Shown here in pieces: positions 19,582-27,697 of a stretch of DNA of 64,000 nucleotides (position 1 is its first letter; every line of letters starts with the position of its first letter). Source of the DNA: Gillisia marina (GTDB taxonomy: Bacteria; Bacteroidota; Bacteroidia; Flavobacteriales; Flavobacteriaceae); NCBI RefSeq assembly GCF_000258765.1, contig NZ_AJLT01000003.1, positions 1-64,000 of the forward strand, in the 5' to 3' direction. A program made the translations under genes and the position numbers. Below the pieces are notes generated by a model. It was not told the DNA's origin and searched no databases. It saw only the letters and a list, made by a program, of their open reading frames with translations.

Positions 19582-20682
19582 TCAGAAGTCAAATTTTAAT
19601 TGCACCGCGATCACTTTCTCCTTTTCATGAGTTTCTTTTTTTCCGGTATTTAAATTGGAAAGCGTGATTCCCAAAAGGCGAACAGAATTCTTCATCTTTT
19701 CCTGAAACAATAATTCTTTCGCAGTATCTAAAATAACAGCTTTAGAAGCAATATAATATGGCAGAGTCTTGCTTCTGGTTTGAAGTGTGAAATCGCTGTA
19801 TTTTATTTTTAGAGTAACAGTTTTACCCGCCACTTTGCTTCCTTTTAATCTTCGTTCGATCTCTTCGGCGATATTTTCAAGGCGTTCCATCATGAAGATC
19901 TCTGAAGCGATATTCTCACTGAAAGTCCTTTCTGCTCCAAGCGATTTCCTTATTCTATCGGCTTTTACTTCACTATTATGGATCCCTCGTACCACATTAT
20001 AATAGTACTTACCGCTCTTCCCGAAATTTTCGGTTAGGAATTCCTCGGATTTATCCTTTAGTTGAATTCCTTTAAAAATTCCCAAGCGATACATCTTTTC
20101 TGCAGTCACTTTTCCAACCCCGTAGAATTTCCTGATCTGCAATTGCTCTAAAAACTCCTCTACTTCTTCAGGATTTACTGTTTTTTGGCCGTTGGGTTTA
20201 TTGATATCACTGGCGACTTTTGCTATAAACTTATTGATGGAAATTCCTGCGGAAGCGTTCAACCCCGTTTTCTCCTTTATCTTCTCCCGAATTTCTTGGG
20301 CAATTAAGGTAGCACTAGGAATCCCTTTTTTATTCTCGGTCACATCCAAATAGGCTTCATCTAACGAAAGCGGCTCCACCAAATCTGTATATTCCAAAAA
20401 TATCGCTCGAATCTGACTTGATATTTCTTTGTATCTATCGAATCTGGCTTTAACAAAGATTAGATTTGGACAATTTCGCTTTGCGATTACACTACTCATG
20501 GCACTTTTCACTCCAAATTTTCGAGCTTCGTAACTCGCAGCTGAAACTACACCCCTTTCTGAACTTCCTCCAACGGCGACCGGCTTATTTCGTAAATCGG
20601 GATTATCCAATTGCTCTACAGATGCGTAAAATGCATCCATATCTATATGAATAATCTTTCGAATTGGGACCTGGGTTTTCAC
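19582..20682 (-). CDS. dinB: DNA polymerase IV (Y-family translesion polymerase)
   Basis: A 366-residue error-prone polymerase that bypasses damaged bases. The catalytic acids are Asp14 (IIHIDMDAFYASVE), Asp108 and Glu109 (SLDEAYLD). The thumb has GVGKVTAEKM, and the little-finger domain follows. The start is a GTG at 20680-20682; no in-frame ATG lies close upstream. The C-terminus ends QLKFDF, close to the QLxLF type of beta-clamp binding peptide. No obvious LexA-like operator was found in the short divergent region to the next gene. Confidence 0.94.
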   Translation of the reverse strand: MKTQVPIRKIIHIDMDAFYASVEQLDNPDLRNKPVAVGGSSERGVVSAASYEARKFGVKSAMSSVIAKRNCPNLIFVKARFDRYKEISSQIRAIFLEYTDLVEPLSLDEAYLDVTENKKGIPSATLIAQEIREKIKEKTGLNASAGISINKFIAKVASDINKPNGQKTVNPEEVEEFLEQLQIRKFYGVGKVTAEKMYRLGIFKGIQLKDKSEEFLTENFGKSGKYYYNVVRGIHNSEVKADRIRKSLGAERTFSENIASEIFMMERLENIAEEIERRLKGSKVAGKTVTLKIKYSDFTLQTRSKTLPYYIASKAVILDTAKELLFQEKMKNSVRLLGITLSNLNTGKKETHEKEKVIAVQLKFDF

Positions 20683-20742
20683 ATTGTAAATTTAAGGAAA
20701 CTTGTATTACTCCAGTGCTTGGTGATCTCTTTAACTAAGATT

Positions 20743-20771
20743 TTTGGATCGCTTAGAATCAGCTATCTTTG
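20743..20771 (+). promoter_or_regulatory. Predicted promoter of the 20794-22437 run
   Basis: TATCTTTG (20764-20771) matches TAnnTTTG and TTTG (20743-20746) lies 17 bases upstream. The leader to the ATG at 20794 is about 16 bases. Confidence 0.45.
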
Positions 20772-20793
20772 AAGAGTATTATGTAGAAAACTT

Positions 20794-21450
20794 ATGAAAT
20801 CAGCGATACTTTTAGGAGCAACAGGATTAACAGGAGGGTATTTATTGAAAATTTTATTGAACGACCCAACTTATGAGACCGTGAAGGTTTTTTCCAGATC
20901 TAGTGTGGGTTTCGAGCACGAAAAATTAGAAGAGCATCTGGTAGATTTATTGAAACTAGAAGACTATAAAGACAGCTTTCAGGCAGACGAAGTATATTGC
21001 TGTATTGGTACCATTAAAAGTAAAACTCCGGATAAGGAAACCTATAAAAAGATTGATTTCGGAATTCCGGTTTCCGCAGCAAAATTATGTAGAGATAATA
21101 AAACTTCTACTTTTTTAGTGGTTTCTGCCCTTGGAGCAGATGCTAATAGCAGCGTTTTTTATAACAAAGTGAAAGGGGAAATGCAACACGAAGTCTTGGA
21201 GCAGGGGATAGAAAACACCTATATTTTTCAACCTTCTTTAATTGCAGGAGACAGGGAAGAAAAGCGATTTTTTGAAAGGCTTGCCGTTAAGGGTTTTAAA
21301 ATCTTCAATCCATTATTGGTTGGTTCGTTGAAGAAATATAGATCTATACATCCTGAAACGATTGCAAAAGCAATGCATATTTGTGCTAATTCCGGATATC
21401 CTAAAATATTGATAGAATCTGATGAAATTCAGAAATTAGCTTCAGAATAA
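20794..21450 (+). CDS. NAD(P)-binding oxidoreductase, TIP30/HTATIP2-like
   Basis: A 218-residue Rossmann-fold protein. The nucleotide loop GATGLTGGYLL (8-18) is at the very N-terminus, followed by a short atypical short-chain-dehydrogenase fold with VVSALGAD and a conserved YNKVKGEMQ, where Tyr and Lys sit in a YxxxK arrangement. Substrate unknown; relatives are annotated as NAD-dependent epimerases or Rossmann proteins. It leads a tight group with the CYTH protein (12 bases) and the YciI-like lipoprotein (3 bases). Confidence 0.75.
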   Translation: MKSAILLGATGLTGGYLLKILLNDPTYETVKVFSRSSVGFEHEKLEEHLVDLLKLEDYKDSFQADEVYCCIGTIKSKTPDKETYKKIDFGIPVSAAKLCRDNKTSTFLVVSALGADANSSVFYNKVKGEMQHEVLEQGIENTYIFQPSLIAGDREEKRFFERLAVKGFKIFNPLLVGSLKKYRSIHPETIAKAMHICANSGYPKILIESDEIQKLASE

Positions 21451-21462
21451 CGCCCGATTTTT

Positions 21463-21939
21463 ATGATAGAAATAGAACGAAAATTTTTAGTGACTTCAAA
21501 TAAATTCAAAGCTGAAGCCTTTAAAAGTTCAGAAATAAAACAAGGTTATCTAAATTCTCATCCGGAAAGAACAACCAGAATTCGGATACAAGATAAAATG
21601 GCATTTATCACCATTAAAGGCAAATCTTCTAAAAGTGGTTTATCAAGATATGAATGGGAAAAAGAGATTCCTGTAGACGAAGCCTTGGAACTTTTGAAAC
21701 TTTGCGAACCGGGAGTTATTGAAAAAATCCGTTATTTTGTGAAATCTGAAGAATTCACCTTCGAAATTGACGAGTTTTTTGGAGACAACAAAGGGCTTAC
21801 AATGGCTGAGATCGAATTAAAATCTGAAGAAGACACTTTTGAAAAACCAGATTGGCTTGGCGATGAGGTAACAGGAGATTCACAATATTATAATTCTCAA
21901 TTAAGTAAAAATCCATTTAAAAACTGGACAAAACAGTAA
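21463..21939 (+). CDS. CYTH domain protein (triphosphate tunnel enzyme)
   Basis: A 158-residue single-domain CYTH protein. The N-terminal ExExK signature is IEIERKFLV (Glu3, Glu5, Lys7), followed by alternating charged strands (RTTRIRIQDK, ITIKGK, YEWEKEI) that line the tunnel. Bacterial members hydrolyse inorganic triphosphate or act on nucleoside triphosphates; which one applies cannot be told here. Cytosolic, full length. Confidence 0.85.
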   Translation: MIEIERKFLVTSNKFKAEAFKSSEIKQGYLNSHPERTTRIRIQDKMAFITIKGKSSKSGLSRYEWEKEIPVDEALELLKLCEPGVIEKIRYFVKSEEFTFEIDEFFGDNKGLTMAEIELKSEEDTFEKPDWLGDEVTGDSQYYNSQLSKNPFKNWTKQ

Positions 21940-21942
21940 ATC

Positions 21943-22437
21943 ATGAAAAAAGTAATTTTTGTTTTAGGAGTAGTTGGTTTATTAATAGCCTGTAATGAGA
22001 AAAAAGAAGAGAAAACTATAGAAACTCAAGAAGTAGTTAAAAAGACGGACGAACCAAGTCTAGAAGAAAAAGCAGAGTTGTTAAAAGAGGAAGGATATCA
22101 AGTATTTTCTTATCAAGAGGGTGATAGTACTTATTTAATGCAACAATACTATATGGTATTTTTAAAAAGCGGAGAAAATAGAACTCAGGATTCTACAGAA
22201 ACCGCAAAATTACAGCAGCAGCATTTAGCACATTTGGAACGCATGGCGGTTGAAGGTTATGCAAGTTTAATTGGCCCATTTGGAGATGACGGTGATATAC
22301 GCGGAATCGCAGTATACAATACCAAAACGCAAAAAGAGGCGGATAGCCTTGCAAATCTAGATCCTATGGTAAAAGCCGGAAGATTAAAGATTGAGGTACA
22401 TCCTTGGTGGACCGAAAAAGGAGGAAAATTGAATTAA
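21943..22437 (+). CDS. Lipoprotein with a YciI-like domain
   Basis: A 164-residue predicted lipoprotein. The signal peptide ends in the lipobox LLIAC with Cys17, followed by a charged linker rich in Glu and Lys. The C-terminal part (about 65-155) resembles the YCII-related ferredoxin-like domain: YYMVFLKSG, a LQQQHLAHLERM helix with the typical His, and GPFGDDGDIRGIAV. YciI proteins are usually cytosolic, so an envelope version is unusual. It ends two bases before the convergent pldA stop. Confidence 0.7.
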   Translation: MKKVIFVLGVVGLLIACNEKKEEKTIETQEVVKKTDEPSLEEKAELLKEEGYQVFSYQEGDSTYLMQQYYMVFLKSGENRTQDSTETAKLQQQHLAHLERMAVEGYASLIGPFGDDGDIRGIAVYNTKTQKEADSLANLDPMVKAGRLKIEVHPWWTEKGGKLN

Positions 22438-22438
22438 C

Positions 22439-23272
22439 CTATTTGGATTTTAAAATATCCAGATCTGTAGATTTAATTACATACCCAATTCGCACCATGC
22501 TGGAGTATTTATTATAGTCTATTAAACTTTCTGCATACCCGGCAAACCATTCTAACATCACATACTGATTCCCTGAGTTATTAAAAAGCTTATATAAAAC
22601 CCTTGCAGAGGCAGCTCCTTTTAAGCCTTTAAGCCCTTTTCGCACCGTTAAATCTGCAATCAATCTATTATTAATAATGGTTTGTTCTACTTTAACTTCC
22701 CCAAGACCTACGTAATCCAGAATATCCGGATGATTTTCAGTATAGGCGATGGGTAGCCATGCTTTCACACTTAAAATTGTGCGTCTACCAATTGGAGTAT
22801 GAAAAGCTCCGGTAATTCTATTCCAACTCCTGCTATCTAAACTGTCTCTTCCATTAGATTCGTGCTCAAATTTTAATTCTGTAAGGCCAAATATGTTCCC
22901 TTCCTTATTAAAAACAGGTTTCCCCAAACCAATTGCGGGATTAAAGTTAATCTCTTCAAAAGGACTAGACTTGCTATATACGTTCCAAAAAGCTTTCTGG
23001 GAATAGGTTAAAAATAAGTAACTATTTAATGGTAGCGTAGCTCTGGAGATTAATTGCTTAAAACTGATTTGGTATTTGATATCAGAATTATTTTTAGTAA
23101 TTGCCCTGTTCGTTGGCACCCCGCTTATAAAATAATTATCCTGATAACTAGAAAATGAAGGCATTTCCTTAATAGTATCATACACTTGTTCTCTGGTTAA
23201 GCGCTGCCCGTAGGTGTTGGTTTGATGAAATAATGCAGTAAGCAAAAGACAAGTGAAAACGATTCTATTCAT
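22439..23272 (-). CDS. pldA: Outer membrane phospholipase A
   Basis: A 277-residue outer-membrane beta-barrel lipase that hydrolyses phospholipids misplaced in the outer leaflet. The signal peptide ends near NTYGQ (about residue 23). The active site is visible: His137 and Ser139 in HESNGRD, and Asn151 in SRSWNR, matching His142, Ser144 and Asn156 of the E. coli enzyme. Repeated amphipathic strands fill the rest. Calcium-dependent dimer activation is family knowledge, not seen here. Confidence 0.88.
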   Translation of the reverse strand: MNRIVFTCLLLTALFHQTNTYGQRLTREQVYDTIKEMPSFSSYQDNYFISGVPTNRAITKNNSDIKYQISFKQLISRATLPLNSYLFLTYSQKAFWNVYSKSSPFEEINFNPAIGLGKPVFNKEGNIFGLTELKFEHESNGRDSLDSRSWNRITGAFHTPIGRRTILSVKAWLPIAYTENHPDILDYVGLGEVKVEQTIINNRLIADLTVRKGLKGLKGAASARVLYKLFNNSGNQYVMLEWFAGYAESLIDYNKYSSMVRIGYVIKSTDLDILKSK

Positions 23273-23371
23273 AGCTAGGGTATTAAATGCACAAAATTTT
23301 AAGTCGGCAAAGATACTTTTAACTTTCCAAGTACCCTAGAAAGTTGTCGCGCCTATTCGTTAATTATAGCA

Positions 23372-23400
23372 TAAAAAAAAAGCCCCAAATTATTGGGGCT
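23372..23400 (-). terminator. Terminator of the isoaspartyl peptidase gene
   Basis: The stem AGCCCCA/TGGGGCT (23381-23387 and 23394-23400) is followed on the minus strand by a nine-base T-run (A-run at 23372-23380), 23 bases past the stop codon. Confidence 0.9.
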
Positions 23401-23423
23401 TAAATTGTTATATGAAATTGTGA

Positions 23424-24527
23424 TTACTCGTTTTCTTCTTCAACTTTCTCATTTTCTTTATAGATCCCAATAGTAAGTTCTCCTTTTTTGTTCATTGCGG
23501 CACGATACATTCCGGCAGAATTAAATTCCATTGCGATATTTCCTTTATTATCTATGGCTACTATTCCGCCTTCTCCACCAAGTTCTGTTAACTTATTTTG
23601 GATCACTTTTTTAGCGGCTTCTTCCAGACTCATTTTCTTGTATTCCATCATTGCTGAAATATCGTAAGCTACAACGCCTCTCATAAAATATTCTCCCCAT
23701 CCGGTTCCAGAAACTGCACATGTGGCATTATTTGCATAAGTTCCTGCCCCAATAATTGGCACATCTCCAATTCTATTCCATTTTTTATTGGTCATTCCCC
23801 CTGTAGAAGTCCCTGCGGCAATATTTCCATTTTTATCTAAAGCCACACAACCTACGGTTCCAAATTTGGATTCCTTGATATATGGATCGTAAAAAGCAGT
23901 TCTATTGTCGGTAGTATCGGCTTTCATTTTCTCGGCTTCTTTTACTTTTTGAAGCGATTGGAATCTGTTTTCTGTATAAAAATAGGAAGGTTCCACGATT
24001 TCTAGTTCGCGTTCTTTTGCAAACAGCTCGGCTCCATTACCGGAAAGCAACACATGTGGAGAGTTTTCCATTACCTGAAATGCTAAATTTATTGGATTTT
24101 TCACGGTGGTCACTCCTGCAACTGCCCCTGCATTTAAGGTTTCTCCATCCATAATGGCAGCATCCATTTCATTGGTTCCTTCATTGGTAAATACCGCTCC
24201 TTTTCCTGCATTAAATAGTGGAGAATCTTCTAAGATATTTATAGTAGATTGGATGGCATCTATAGCCGTTCCTCCATTAGCAAGGATTTCATGCCCTACG
24301 CGAATCGCTTCTTCTAGTTTTTCTTTATAAGCGATTTCCATAGAGTCGGTCATATTTTCTTTTAAAATAGTTCCGGCGCCTCCGTGAATTACAATTCCAA
24401 AATTGTCGGTTTCTACTTTATCTGAAGTTGTTTTCTTCTGGGGTTTATCTATTGGTTTTTTTTCTTCGGTCGCATAATTACAAGCAACCAATAAGGCTAA
24501 GCAAAGAAGAAGTAATAGTTTTTTCAT
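23424..24527 (-). CDS. Isoaspartyl peptidase/L-asparaginase, lipoprotein
   Basis: A 367-residue Ntn-hydrolase of the plant-type asparaginase family. It removes isoaspartyl dipeptides or asparagine after cutting itself into two subunits. The nucleophile is Thr224 in KFGTVGCVALD, the autocleavage point being between Gly223 and Thr224. Supporting motifs are IHGGAGT (48-54), NAGKGAVF, MDAAIMDG, and the substrate loop GTSTGG. The N-terminus is a lipoprotein signal with lipobox LLVAC (Cys16), so it acts in the envelope, unlike the cytosolic E. coli IaaA. The C-terminal tail is acidic. Confidence 0.9.
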   Translation of the reverse strand: MKKLLLLLCLALLVACNYATEEKKPIDKPQKKTTSDKVETDNFGIVIHGGAGTILKENMTDSMEIAYKEKLEEAIRVGHEILANGGTAIDAIQSTINILEDSPLFNAGKGAVFTNEGTNEMDAAIMDGETLNAGAVAGVTTVKNPINLAFQVMENSPHVLLSGNGAELFAKERELEIVEPSYFYTENRFQSLQKVKEAEKMKADTTDNRTAFYDPYIKESKFGTVGCVALDKNGNIAAGTSTGGMTNKKWNRIGDVPIIGAGTYANNATCAVSGTGWGEYFMRGVVAYDISAMMEYKKMSLEEAAKKVIQNKLTELGGEGGIVAIDNKGNIAMEFNSAGMYRAAMNKKGELTIGIYKENEKVEEENE

Positions 24528-24622
24528 GAATTTAGATATTGAAATGTTTTAATTAAAAGTACTGAAATTAATAATAGCTCTAATAAATGCATTTCAAAAT
24601 TATAAAAAATGACTTTTTGCGT

Positions 24623-24721
24623 AAGCGATAGCAGTGGAAAGCCCGCAGACTCGATCGCGACATTTATCGCGATCGGGACGAGGACTTGCAACGAATAGCG
24701 CGGTGCCCGCTAAGGGCATAC
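24623..24721. repeat. GC-rich intergenic hairpin element
   Basis: This block stands out from the AT-rich surroundings. It holds a perfect nine-base-pair stem (24652-24660 CGATCGCGA with 24667-24675) with a six-base loop, then a second small hairpin (GCCC-gctaa-GGGC near 24705-24717). It has no ORF. The composition and hairpins suggest a REP-like or mobile intergenic repeat. Only one full copy is in the window. Confidence 0.45.
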
Positions 24722-24801
24722 GCCCAAAACATTTAGATAAGCTTCACTACTTTGTGTGACAGATTGATTAATTTTAAACAACTTTTTTAAACTGAGAGAT
24801 T

Positions 24802-25337
24802 ATGCCAATAAATAAGCCTTTTAACCTTACCAAATGGGTAGCGCAAAACCGGGATTTGCTGAAGCCGCCGGTGGGAAATAAGAATTTATATAGGGAAAGT
24901 GACGATTATATTGTGATGATTGTTGCGGGCCCAAATGCCCGGAAAGACTATCATTACAATGAAACAGAGGAGCTGTTTTATCAGTTAGAAGGAACAATAG
25001 AGATACATGTACAGGATGAGGGAGAGAAAAAAACCATGGAACTGGGTCCCGGAGATATGTATTTACACCCCGGAAAAGTACCGCATTCCCCAGTAAGGCA
25101 TGAGGCTCTATCGGCCTTGTGGTAGAGCGTAAACGCTTGGGAGAAGAAGGAAAAGATGGATTGTTATGGTTTTGCGATAACTGCAATAATAAACTGCACG
25201 AAGTCTATTTTCCTTTGCATGATATAGAAAAGGATTTCTTGGGCCATTTTAAAAATTTCTATGGAAGCAAAGAATTGCGGACCTGTGATAAATGTGGCAC
25301 GGTGATGCCTGTAGACGAGCGTTTTATTAAATCGTAG
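24802..25337 (+). pseudogene. nbaC: 3-hydroxyanthranilate 3,4-dioxygenase, one-base deletion
   Basis: Ring-cleaving iron enzyme of the kynurenine pathway. The first frame (24802-25125) carries the complete cupin iron site His51, Glu57 and His95, with Arg47 and Arg99 for substrate binding, at the same numbers as the characterised Cupriavidus enzyme. The second frame (to 25337) has the rubredoxin-like tail with paired CxxC (CDNC, CDKC). They are one gene: adding one G at 25104-25105 reads HEGSIGLVVERKR straight into the second frame and gives 178 residues, the normal size. A sequencing error is likely. A downstream aldehyde dehydrogenase gene follows 87 bases later. Confidence 0.9.
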
Positions 25338-25424
25338 AGAATGAAAGTGTATTAAGGATGGGTTTCCTGTAATATTTATTATTTTCGCGACAATTAGATT
25401 TTATAATAGACAAAAACACGATAA

Positions 25425-26978
25425 ATGAGTGATATAGCAGAAAAGTTTGGTATTAAACAAGCCTTAAAAGACCTTGGAATTACAGATGTAAATGAAGGAA
25501 CTTCTACCGGAACAGAATTTTTTGGAAGTGGGGAAATTATTGAATCTTACTCTCCCGTTGATGGTTCTTTAATAGGAAAAGTTAAAACTACCACGAAAGA
25601 GGATTACGAAAAAGTGATGACTGCGGCTACCGAAGGATTTAAATCCTGGAGAACCATGCCGGCACCATTGCGTGGAGAAGTAGTTAGAAAATTTAATGAA
25701 GAACTTCGAAGATTAAAAGAACCTTTAGGAAAATTGGTTTCCTACGAAATGGGAAAATCTTACCAAGAAGGTTTAGGAGAAGTTCAGGAAATGATAGATA
25801 TCTGTGATTTTGCGGTTGGATTATCTCGCCAGCTACACGGCTTGACAATGCACTCTGAGCGTCCTGGACATAGAATGTATGAGCAATACCACCCACTTGG
25901 AGTAGTAGGAATTATTTCTGCTTTTAACTTCCCGGTGGCTGTTTGGGCTTGGAATACAGCTTTGGCTTGGGTTTGTGGAGATTCTTGTGTTTGGAAAGGA
26001 TCTGAAAAAACACCAATTACTTCTGTAGCTTGTCAGAAAATAGCAGCTAGAGTATTTGAAGAAAACAATGTGCCGGCAGGAATTTCTTGTTTAGTGACAG
26101 GAGATTATAAAGTAGGAGAAATGATGACTACAGATAAGCGAATTCCGCTTATTTCTGCTACCGGTTCTACTAGAATGGGGAAAATAGTTGCTTCTAAAGT
26201 AGGAGAACGTCTTGGAAAATCATTATTAGAATTAGGTGGAAACAATGCGATTATTGTAACTCCGGATGCCGATATTAAAATGACGGTTATTGGAGCTGTA
26301 TTTGGTGCTGTAGGAACTGCAGGACAGCGTTGTACTTCTACCAGAAGACTTATTATTCACGATTCTATTTACGATAAGGTGAAAGAGGCGGTCGTTTTTG
26401 CTTATAAGCAATTGCGTATTGGGAATCCTTTAGATGAAAATAATCACGTAGGGCCACTAATTGATAAAGATGCTGTGAAAAATTACCAAAACGCTTTAAC
26501 CAAAGTTGTTGAAGAAGGCGGGAAGATCATTGTTGAAGGTGGTGTATTAGAAGGTGAAGGTTTTGAAAGCGGTTGTTATGTAAAACCGGCAATTGCTGAA
26601 GCACAGAACTCATACGAGATCGTACAGCATGAAACATTTGCTCCTGTTTTATATATGATGAAGTATTCCGGAAGTGTTGAAGATGCTTTGGAAGTACAAA
26701 ACGGAGTAAACCAAGGACTTTCTTCTGCAATTATGACCAATAATTTAAGAGAGGCAGAGCATTTCTTATCTGTTAACGGATCTGACTGTGGTATTGCCAA
26801 TGTGAATATTGGAACCAGTGGAGCTGAAATTGGTGGAGCCTTTGGAGGTGAAAAAGAAACCGGTGGCGGACGTGAGTCTGGATCTGATGCTTGGAAAATA
26901 TATATGAGAAGGCAAACAAATACTATTAATTACACTACAGAATTGCCTTTAGCGCAAGGAATCAAGTTTGATTTGTAG
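25425..26978 (+). CDS. ALDH7-type aldehyde dehydrogenase (piperideine-6-carboxylate/aminoadipate semialdehyde)
   Basis: A 517-residue NAD(P)-dependent aldehyde dehydrogenase. Catalytic residues are Cys303 (GTAGQRCTSTRR), general base Glu269 (LLELGGNN) and Asn168 (ISAFNFPVAVW). The N-terminus (ALKDLGI), AWNTALAWVCGDSCVWKGSEKTP, and SGAEIGGAFGGEKETGGGRESGSD near the end resemble the antiquitin (ALDH7) group, which oxidises aminoadipate semialdehyde in lysine breakdown. The kynurenine pathway also needs a semialdehyde dehydrogenase, and the neighbour is 3-hydroxyanthranilate dioxygenase, but that enzyme belongs to the ALDH8 group. Substrate is therefore inferred from family only. Confidence 0.82.
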   Translation: MSDIAEKFGIKQALKDLGITDVNEGTSTGTEFFGSGEIIESYSPVDGSLIGKVKTTTKEDYEKVMTAATEGFKSWRTMPAPLRGEVVRKFNEELRRLKEPLGKLVSYEMGKSYQEGLGEVQEMIDICDFAVGLSRQLHGLTMHSERPGHRMYEQYHPLGVVGIISAFNFPVAVWAWNTALAWVCGDSCVWKGSEKTPITSVACQKIAARVFEENNVPAGISCLVTGDYKVGEMMTTDKRIPLISATGSTRMGKIVASKVGERLGKSLLELGGNNAIIVTPDADIKMTVIGAVFGAVGTAGQRCTSTRRLIIHDSIYDKVKEAVVFAYKQLRIGNPLDENNHVGPLIDKDAVKNYQNALTKVVEEGGKIIVEGGVLEGEGFESGCYVKPAIAEAQNSYEIVQHETFAPVLYMMKYSGSVEDALEVQNGVNQGLSSAIMTNNLREAEHFLSVNGSDCGIANVNIGTSGAEIGGAFGGEKETGGGRESGSDAWKIYMRRQTNTINYTTELPLAQGIKFDL

Positions 26979-27006
26979 AGATAATTAATTTATATAATTC
27001 TGAGAA

Positions 27007-27035
27007 AACCGTCCTGAAAAGGGCGGTTTTTTTTT
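27007..27035 (+). terminator. Terminator of the aldehyde dehydrogenase gene
   Basis: The stem AACCGTCC/GGGCGGTT with a six-base loop is followed by a nine-base T-run (27027-27035 including the stem end). Confidence 0.9.
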
Positions 27036-27082
27036 GTATTGGAATGTTATTGATACGTAATACTCTGAACTTGCGCGTGATG

Positions 27083-27103
27083 TATATTTGATGTAAATTT
27101 ACA
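27083..27103 (+). promoter_or_regulatory. Predicted promoter and palindromic operator of parDE
   Basis: TATATTTG (27083-27090) fits the -7 box. One base later comes the perfect 12-base palindrome TGTAAATTTACA (27092-27103), covering the expected start of transcription, 15 bases before the parD ATG. This is where a ribbon-helix-helix antitoxin would bind to repress its own operon. Confidence 0.55.
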
Positions 27104-27118
27104 CCAAACACAAATATC

Positions 27119-27361
27119 ATGGTACGACAAAGCATCTCATTTACAAAACCAAATGATGAATGGCTAAAAGATCAATTAGACACTCAAGAATATTCCAGCA
27201 AGAGCGAATTAGTCAATGATCTAATAAGGCAAGCTAGAAAACAACAAGTAGAGATTGATTGGGTAAGGGCTAAATTAGAAAAAGCTGAAAATAGTGGATT
27301 TACCAAGGATAGTAAAGATCAGATTTTAAATCAGTCAAAGTCTTTACTCAAAAATGCCTAA
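27119..27361 (+). CDS. parD: ParD-family antitoxin
   Basis: An 80-residue antitoxin of the CopG/ParD type. The N-terminal ribbon-helix-helix DNA-binding domain is visible: strand RQSISFTKP, then helix WLKDQLDTQEYSSKSELVNDL, where SKSELVND is the typical turn. The charged C-terminal half (about 40-80) would wrap the toxin. It precedes the toxin gene and overlaps it by eight bases, the classic order. It should repress its own promoter, where a perfect palindrome is found. Confidence 0.88.
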   Translation: MVRQSISFTKPNDEWLKDQLDTQEYSSKSELVNDLIRQARKQQVEIDWVRAKLEKAENSGFTKDSKDQILNQSKSLLKNA

Positions 27362-27641
27362 ATATATACTAAGCAATGAAGCTAAAGATGATCTAATACG
27401 AATTCATCAATATGGAGTGAAAAAATTCGGAATGGCTCAGGCTGATAAATATTTCTACACCTTTTTTGAATATTTTGAGATTATTGCAGAAAGACCTTTT
27501 TCATTTGAAGCAGTCGATTTTTTGAAAGAAGGATATAGGCGTTGTGTTTGCGGCTCCGATAGTATTTATTACAGGTTAAATGAAAACACGGTTGAAATAA
27601 TGGCAATTATTGGAAAACAAGATTTAAGAAATCTCTTTTAA
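27354..27641 (+). CDS. parE: ParE-family toxin (RelE/ParE fold)
   Basis: A 95-residue toxin of the RelE/ParE superfamily. It begins YILSNEAKDDLIRIHQYG, the standard helix, has a central AERPFSFEAVDFL, and ends with the strand pattern YRRCVCGSDSIYYRLNENTVEIMAIIGKQD that includes conserved Arg and the hydrophobic core strands. ParE toxins inhibit DNA gyrase; RelE relatives cut mRNA, and the sequence alone favours ParE because of its ParD partner. Full length, no break. Confidence 0.87.
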   Translation: MPKYILSNEAKDDLIRIHQYGVKKFGMAQADKYFYTFFEYFEIIAERPFSFEAVDFLKEGYRRCVCGSDSIYYRLNENTVEIMAIIGKQDLRNLF

Positions 27642-27697
27642 TTTCTAATAATGAGAATAAAAAAACTACTTTTTTGTAAGCCTATAGAATCATAGAT

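Noticed and set aside
24827-25186. A 119-codon open frame on the minus strand over the dioxygenase gene
   Set aside because: It is antisense to conserved cupin codons, has no signal or family motif, and disappears when the correct plus-strand frame is recognised.
27119-27641. Sign of a prophage or genomic island around parDE
   Set aside because: No integrase, transposase, direct repeats or tRNA target flank the pair; neighbours are ordinary chromosomal genes.
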